NCBI GenBank assembly: GCA_035493675.1
Contig: DATJIA010000084.1
Span: 1-48,248 of the forward strand
Length of the DNA: 48,248 bases
Source of the DNA: JAIOQA01 sp035493675
GTDB lineage: Bacteria > Myxococcota_A > Polyangia > Haliangiales > Haliangiaceae
Direction: 5' to 3'
Both the position numbers and the translations under genes were made by a program. Numbering within the stretch: the stretch's first letter is position 1; each line of letters starts with the position of its first letter. Shown here in pieces: positions 44,182-48,248 of the stretch. The notes under the pieces are model-generated. The model did no database searches. It worked only from the letters and a program-made list of their open reading frames with translations, and was not told where the DNA came from.

Positions 44182-46659
44182 ATGGACGTCGAGCTTCGCC
44201 GGCGATTCGAGGCGCTCAGGCGGCCGTTGGTCTTGGCGGCGCAGGACGGCTTCCGCGGCGTCGCGAAGATCGGCGGGCTCGGCGACGCATTGCGCGTCGG
44301 CTGCGATCGCGTGCTCGAGCTCTGCGATGACGCCACGCTTCGATCGTGGCGCGCGACGCTGACTCGCTTCGATGATCTCGATCCGACCAACAAGGCCGTC
44401 GAGGTCGCGCGCGGCATGCGGCTCGTGCAATCGCTCGCCGGCGCGACACCGACCGCGCCCGTCTCGGTGATCACCGCGAACCCCGCCAAGCCCGCACCCG
44501 CGCCCAAGCGCGCCACGCGTTCCGGGGAGGCCCGAGGCCCGAGGCCCGAGGCCCAACTCTCCCTGTCGTCGGACGTCACGACCCTGCGCGGCATCGGGCC
44601 TTCCATCGCCGAAGCGCTCCGCCTGCGCGGCGTCGACACGCTCGAGGATCTCATCTGGGTCCTGCCGCGCCGGTACGACGACGCGCGCGACGTCGCGCGC
44701 ATGGCGGACGTGATCGCGGCGCCCGACGGCGAGCGCGTCACGTTTCGCGCGCACGTCGACTCGGCGCGGATGATCTTCGGGCGCGGGCGGCGGTGGGGCG
44801 ACGTGCGGCTCAGCGACGGGCCGGCGAAGATGATCGTGCGCTGCTTCAACGTCTGGGGCGGGCTCGAGAAGCGCTTCCCGGCGGGCCAAGAGGTCGTCTT
44901 GTCGGGCGTGATCCGCCATCGCGGCGCGATCGCGGAGATGGCGAACCCCGACGTCCTGAGCGAGACCGCGATCATCCCGCGCTATCCCGACGTGCAAGGC
45001 GTGCCCGCGGCGCGCTTGAAGTCGGCGTGCGCGGCCGCGGTCGAGAAGATCGGCAAGGACGTCGACGACGGCGTGCCGGCGCACGTCGTCGCGCGCGCGG
45101 GCGTCGTGCCGCTCGACGAGGCCGTGCGCGTCTTGCACGCGCCGCCCGCGTCGCTGAGTCGCGAGGACGTGATCGCGCTCAACGAGCGCACGAGCCGATG
45201 GCAACGCCGGCTCGCGTGGGGCGAGCTGTTCGTGCTCGGCGTGGTCGTCGCGCGCCGGCGGCGCGAGCGCCGCGCCGACGTCGCGGTGCCGTGCACGCCC
45301 GCCGCATCATTGGATGAGGAGCTCGCGCGCGCGCTACCGTTCGCGCCGACCGGCGCGCAGACGAAGGCGATCGCCGAGCTGCGGATCGATCTCGCGGGCA
45401 CGACGCCGATGAATCGGCTGTTGCAGGGCGACGTCGGCGCGGGCAAGACCGCGGTCGCGTTCGCCGCCGCGCTGCAGGTCGCGCGGGCGGGACGCCAAGC
45501 CGCGCTGATGGTGCCGACCGAGATCCTCGCCGAACAGCACCACGCGACGCTCGCGCGCTGGGCCGAGAAGCTCGGCCTGCGCACGACGATCCTCACCGCG
45601 AGCATCCCGAAAGGCGTGCGCGCGTCGCGCATCGCGCTGTGCGCCGCGGGCGAGATCGATCTCGTCGTCGGCACGCACGCGCTCCTCAGCGAGGGCGTCG
45701 GCTTCGCGCGCCTGGGGCTCGCGATCGTCGACGAGCAGCATCGGTTCGGCGTCGCGCAGCGCGTGCGCCTGCGCGGCAAGAGCGACGACGGCGCGCCGCA
45801 CCTGCTCGTCATGACCGCGACGCCGATCCCGCGCACGCTCGCGCTCACCGCGTACGGCGATCTCGACGTGACGATCCTCGACGAGCTGCCGCCGGGCCGC
45901 ACGCCGCCGGAGACGCGGGTCTTGTGGGGCGCGAAGGGCAGGGCGTCCGCGTACAAGCACGTCGCCGCGCGCGTCGCGGCCGGCGAGCGCGTGTTCGTCG
46001 TGTGCCCGCTCGTCGAGGAATCGACCGACGAGGACGGCGAGCCGATCGATCGCGCGAACGCGACCGCGGTCGCGGACGAGCTGGCGCGTACGCTCCGCCC
46101 CGCGCGCGTCGGGCTCGTCCACGGCCGCCTCGCGACGCCCGAGCGCGAGGCCGTGATGTCCGCGTTCGCGCGCGGCGATCTCGACGTGCTGGTCGCGACG
46201 ACCGTGATCGAGGTCGGCGTCGACATCCCGGCCGCGACCGTGATGGTGATCGAGGACGCCGACGGCTTCGGCCTCGCGCAGCTCCATCAGCTGCGTGGGC
46301 GCGTCGGGCGCGGCGGCGGCAAGGCCTGGTGCCTCTTGCTCGCGAGCGGCCCCGCGACCGACGACGGCCGCCGCCGGCTCGAGGTCCTCGCCGAGACCAC
46401 CGACGGCTTCCGGATCGCCGAAGAGGATCTCCAGCTGCGCGGCCCCGGCGAATTGATCGGCGCACGCCAAGCCGGCCTGCCGCGCCTGCGCTTCGGCGAT
46501 CTGCGCCAACACACCGAGCTCCTGCTCGAGGCGCGCCGCGAAGCGGAGGCCGTGATCGATCTGGATCCCGAGCTCACGCGCGCCGAGCACGCCGGCCTGC
46601 GCGCCGCGCTCGAGCGAAGACTGCGCGGTGCGCCCGCGTTCGGCGCCGAAGGCGGATGA
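44182..46659 (+). CDS. recG: ATP-dependent DNA helicase RecG
   Basis: This 825-aa protein remodels stalled replication forks and Holliday junctions. The N-terminal extension (1-113) is followed by the wedge/OB domain (TTLRGIGPSIAEALRLRG, LIWVLPRRYDD, RVTFRAHVDSARMIFG). The helicase core has Walker A GDVGAGKT at about 416-423, DEQH near 518, TATPIPRTLALTAYGDLDVTILDELPPGR in parts, and the late ATTVIEVGVDIP and QLRGRVGRGG motifs. The end (GPGELIGARQAGLP and the following helices) is typical of RecG. Residues about 114-127 are encoded by the right arm of the 41-bp inverted repeat, between the extension and the wedge. An in-frame stop 12 bp upstream fixes ATG 44182 as the earliest start; no Shine-Dalgarno is seen. 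Confidence 0.97.
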   Translation: MDVELRRRFEALRRPLVLAAQDGFRGVAKIGGLGDALRVGCDRVLELCDDATLRSWRATLTRFDDLDPTNKAVEVARGMRLVQSLAGATPTAPVSVITANPAKPAPAPKRATRSGEARGPRPEAQLSLSSDVTTLRGIGPSIAEALRLRGVDTLEDLIWVLPRRYDDARDVARMADVIAAPDGERVTFRAHVDSARMIFGRGRRWGDVRLSDGPAKMIVRCFNVWGGLEKRFPAGQEVVLSGVIRHRGAIAEMANPDVLSETAIIPRYPDVQGVPAARLKSACAAAVEKIGKDVDDGVPAHVVARAGVVPLDEAVRVLHAPPASLSREDVIALNERTSRWQRRLAWGELFVLGVVVARRRRERRADVAVPCTPAASLDEELARALPFAPTGAQTKAIAELRIDLAGTTPMNRLLQGDVGAGKTAVAFAAALQVARAGRQAALMVPTEILAEQHHATLARWAEKLGLRTTILTASIPKGVRASRIALCAAGEIDLVVGTHALLSEGVGFARLGLAIVDEQHRFGVAQRVRLRGKSDDGAPHLLVMTATPIPRTLALTAYGDLDVTILDELPPGRTPPETRVLWGAKGRASAYKHVAARVAAGERVFVVCPLVEESTDEDGEPIDRANATAVADELARTLRPARVGLVHGRLATPEREAVMSAFARGDLDVLVATTVIEVGVDIPAATVMVIEDADGFGLAQLHQLRGRVGRGGGKAWCLLLASGPATDDGRRRLEVLAETTDGFRIAEEDLQLRGPGELIGARQAGLPRLRFGDLRQHTELLLEARREAEAVIDLDPELTRAEHAGLRAALERRLRGAPAFGAEGG
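44521..44561. repeat. Right arm of the perfect 41-bp inverted repeat, inside recG
   Basis: The reverse complement matches 44109-44149 at all 41 positions. It is translated in frame as part of the linker SGEARGPRPEAQLS in RecG. The spacer between arms is 371 bp and includes the recG start and its first 113 codons. Confidence 0.95.
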
Positions 46660-46661
46660 GA

Positions 46662-47027
46662 TCAGTGATGAGACTGCTGCTGCTGTTGGCGCTGGTGCTG
46701 TTGCTGTAGCAGCGCCGCCTGCGCGGCCGCGCTCGCGGCGGCCTCCGCGGCGGCGGCCGCGGCGATCTGCGCACCGCCCGCGGTCGCGGCTTCACCGCCG
46801 TTGTCCGCCGACGGCGGCGCGTCGTTCGGCACGCACACGCAGCCGGCGCTGCTCATGATGAGCACGACCGATCCGAGCCGCATGCCGAGCGATCCGCAGT
46901 TCGCCTCGCACTCGGCGCGCGTGGTCTGCGGGACCGAGACGCCCGGGTTCACCGCGTGGTTCACCTCGGGATTGCAGGCCGCGAACGCAACGATGCTGAT
47001 CAAGATCGCGCTGACGAAGATCTTCAT
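46662..47027 (-). CDS. Small lipoprotein with an Ala-rich and Gln/His-rich tail
   Basis: This 121-aa protein has a lipoprotein signal (MKIFVSAILISIVAFAAC, Cys18). The mature part has four cysteines in a short stretch (ECEANCGSLG, AGCVCVP), so two disulfides are likely. An Ala-rich helix and then a Gln-rich tail (LLQQQHQRQQQQQSHH) follow; the tail could bind metal or polymers. The gene converges on recG, with 2 bp between stops. TAGCGT, which contains the TAG stop of the TolC-like gene, lies 6 nt before the ATG. Function unknown. Confidence 0.8.
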   Translation of the reverse strand: MKIFVSAILISIVAFAACNPEVNHAVNPGVSVPQTTRAECEANCGSLGMRLGSVVLIMSSAGCVCVPNDAPPSADNGGEAATAGGAQIAAAAAAEAAASAAAQAALLQQQHQRQQQQQSHH

Positions 47028-47033
47028 GCCCCG

Positions 47034-47039
47034 ACGCTA
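47034..47039 (-). promoter_or_regulatory. Putative -10 hexamer overlapping the TolC-like stop codon
   Basis: On the minus strand TAGCGT starts with the TAG stop of the upstream gene and is followed by 6 nt and ATG 47027. The same trick is seen at 13447. Confidence 0.35.
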
Positions 47040-48248
47040 ACGCGTCGCCGCGCCGTTCGCGCCTGGCAAATCACCGACCGATCGCGCAAGCGCGACCAGC
47101 GCGACGAAGTAGTCGTACCGCGCGTTGGTCGCCGCGAGCCGCGCGCGCGCCACGTCGGTCTCCGCGTCAAGCACGTCGGTCGCCGTCGCCGCCGCCGCGT
47201 CGAAGCGCACCTGCTGAAGCCGATACGCTTCCTCCGCCGCCTCGAGCTGCGTCGCCGCCGCCGCGAGGTTGTCGTAGCCCGCCTTCGCATCGAGCCAGCG
47301 CTGGCGCACGTCGAGACGCACCTGATCGACGAGCGCATCCGCGCCGATCTCGGCGGCGCGCTGCTGGTGCTCGGCGGTGCGCACGCCGTCGCGCGTCGAG
47401 CCCCAGTCCCAGAGCGTCCACGACAGCGACACGCCGACGAAGCCCTGATCGTTGGGCTGGAACGGCGAGCCGCTGGCGTGCTGGTACTGCGCGAGCGCGC
47501 GGATGTCGGGGAAGTAACCGGAGTAGGCGGCCTTGCGGCTGTCGTTGGCGGCGGCGATGCGCTCGCGCGCGGCCTTCAGCTCGGGCCGCGCGCCGAGCGC
47601 GCGGTCCTGCGATTGCTCGATCGACATCGCGATCGCGGGCGGTGCCGGCGGCAGATCGTCGACGACGTCGATCGACTCGCCGTCGTGGAGGCCCAACGCG
47701 ACGACCAAGGCCGCGAGGCTCCCATCGCGCGCCGCGTCCGCACGCACCGCGGCTTGATCGGCTGCGGCTTTCGCGCTCTTGAACCGCAGCACGTCGATGT
47801 CGTTGTACTGATCGGCGGCGCGGAGCTTCTCGGCGCGTTCGAGCTCGCCCTGGATCTGCGCGACCGTCTTGTGCGCGACGTCGGCGGCGGTGCGCGCCGC
47901 GAGCGCGTGCAGGTACGCGGCGGCCGCGCGATACGCGGCGTCGAGGCGCGCCTTGTCGACGTCGGCGTGCGCGGCGGTCGCGCTGTGCTCGGTCGCGCCG
48001 ACCAGCTCGGACAACGCGCCGAGCCCCGTGAGCGGCTCCATGAGCGTGACGTTGACGTTCGTCGTCACCTTCTCGTGCAGGGTGAAGCCCATGAAGGTAG
48101 GCGCACCGTTCCAGCGCTCGGCGCCGCCGTCGGCCTTGAGCGACGGATATCGCTTCGACTTGGTGTCGGCGATCTTGTCGTCGGCGATCGCGGCGTTCTC
48201 GCCGGCGATCGCGACGTCCGGGCTCTTCGACGTCGCGATCGCGATCGC
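47037..48248 (-). CDS. TolC-like outer-membrane efflux protein, N-terminus beyond the window
   Basis: The frame is open from the stop at 47037 to the window edge, 403 codons. It has the two-repeat helical pattern of TolC/OEP proteins: ARLDAAYRAAAAYLHALAARTAADVAHKT-type long helices, ERAEKLRAADQYNDIDVLRFKSAKA, ELKAARERIAAANDSRKAAYSGYFPDI and a second helical hairpin, and the strands FVGVSLSWTLWDWGST. Upstream of an internal ATG at 48092 the frame continues in fitting sequence (AIADDKIADTKSKRYPSLKADGG in part), so that ATG is not the start. It would form a trimeric exit duct for a tripartite efflux or secretion system whose partners are outside the window. Confidence 0.9.
   Translation of the reverse strand, partial: AIAIATSKSPDVAIAGENAAIADDKIADTKSKRYPSLKADGGAERWNGAPTFMGFTLHEKVTTNVNVTLMEPLTGLGALSELVGATEHSATAAHADVDKARLDAAYRAAAAYLHALAARTAADVAHKTVAQIQGELERAEKLRAADQYNDIDVLRFKSAKAAADQAAVRADAARDGSLAALVVALGLHDGESIDVVDDLPPAPPAIAMSIEQSQDRALGARPELKAARERIAAANDSRKAAYSGYFPDIRALAQYQHASGSPFQPNDQGFVGVSLSWTLWDWGSTRDGVRTAEHQQRAAEIGADALVDQVRLDVRQRWLDAKAGYDNLAAAATQLEAAEEAYRLQQVRFDAAAATATDVLDAETDVARARLAATNARYDYFVALVALARSVGDLPGANGAATR

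Noticed and set aside
44109..44561. A MITE-like or transposon insertion with 41-bp terminal inverted repeats
   Set aside because: The interior is the normal N-terminus of recG and no target-site duplication is visible next to the arms, so a foreign element is not supported; kept only as an inverted repeat with possible inversion.

Overview
The window is a very GC-rich stretch of bacterial chromosome that looks like a myxobacterium (Myxococcota, Kofleriaceae/Haliangium- or Polyangiales-like). The grounds are two eukaryote-type Ser/Thr kinases, FHA-domain regulators including a sigma-54 activator, many lipoproteins and beta-barrel outer-membrane proteins, a secreted glycosidase with a MYXO-CTERM-like tail, PA14/P-domain lipoproteins, and dense convergent gene packing. 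I see 37 protein genes, two of them cut by the window ends, plus one probable gene remnant. I see no rRNA, tRNA, CRISPR array, IS element or integrase.

Layout. 1-6.5 kb: a partial methyltransferase, a quinone-oxidoreductase-like enzyme, a class II aldolase/adducin protein coupled to a DJ-1/PfpI protein, a secreted protein of unknown function, an AraC regulator, a small lipoprotein and msrB. 6.5-12.6 kb: a lipoprotein alpha/beta hydrolase, then a tightly overlapped sugar ABC importer operon (ATPase, binding lipoprotein, MalF-like, MalG-like). 12.7-17.6 kb: a secreted protein, an FHA/sigma-54 activator and a kinase-TPR protein. 17.6-21.6 kb: a DUF4157 (eCIS-core) protein, a phospholipase D-type enzyme and a TetR regulator. 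21.7-28.3 kb: a four-gene operon with two perfect palindromes in front of it, encoding a giant double-ASKHA 2-hydroxyacyl-CoA dehydratase-type activase, its COG3581-type partner and two glutaredoxin-fold proteins. 28.4-36.6 kb: a PA14/P-domain lipoprotein, a short region with a decayed RiPP-like peptide, a membrane kinase, a GH15-like glycosidase, a small barrel and a DUF4344-like metallopeptidase. 36.6-41.8 kb: an operon of FadL-like porin, saccharopine-dehydrogenase-like protein and an active/inactive M16 peptidase pair. 41.8-48.2 kb: a HEAT-type lipoprotein, an RHH-FHA protein, recG, a Q/H-tailed lipoprotein and a truncated TolC-like gene.

The most notable signals are: (i) the TetR-palindrome-activase-partner-glutaredoxin operon, a candidate ATP-driven low-potential redox system of unknown substrate; (ii) a perfect 41-bp inverted repeat whose second arm lies inside recG, one of three inverted pairs of a GGGCCTC heptamer array; (iii) a second dispersed repeat family, one copy of which is read in frame inside a glutaredoxin-like gene; (iv) a recurrent promoter layout in which a TAnnnT hexamer sits 5-7 nt before the start codon, pointing to widespread leaderless transcription; and (v) a short frame-broken Cys-rich peptide with a lanthipeptide-like leader between one of the repeat pairs.
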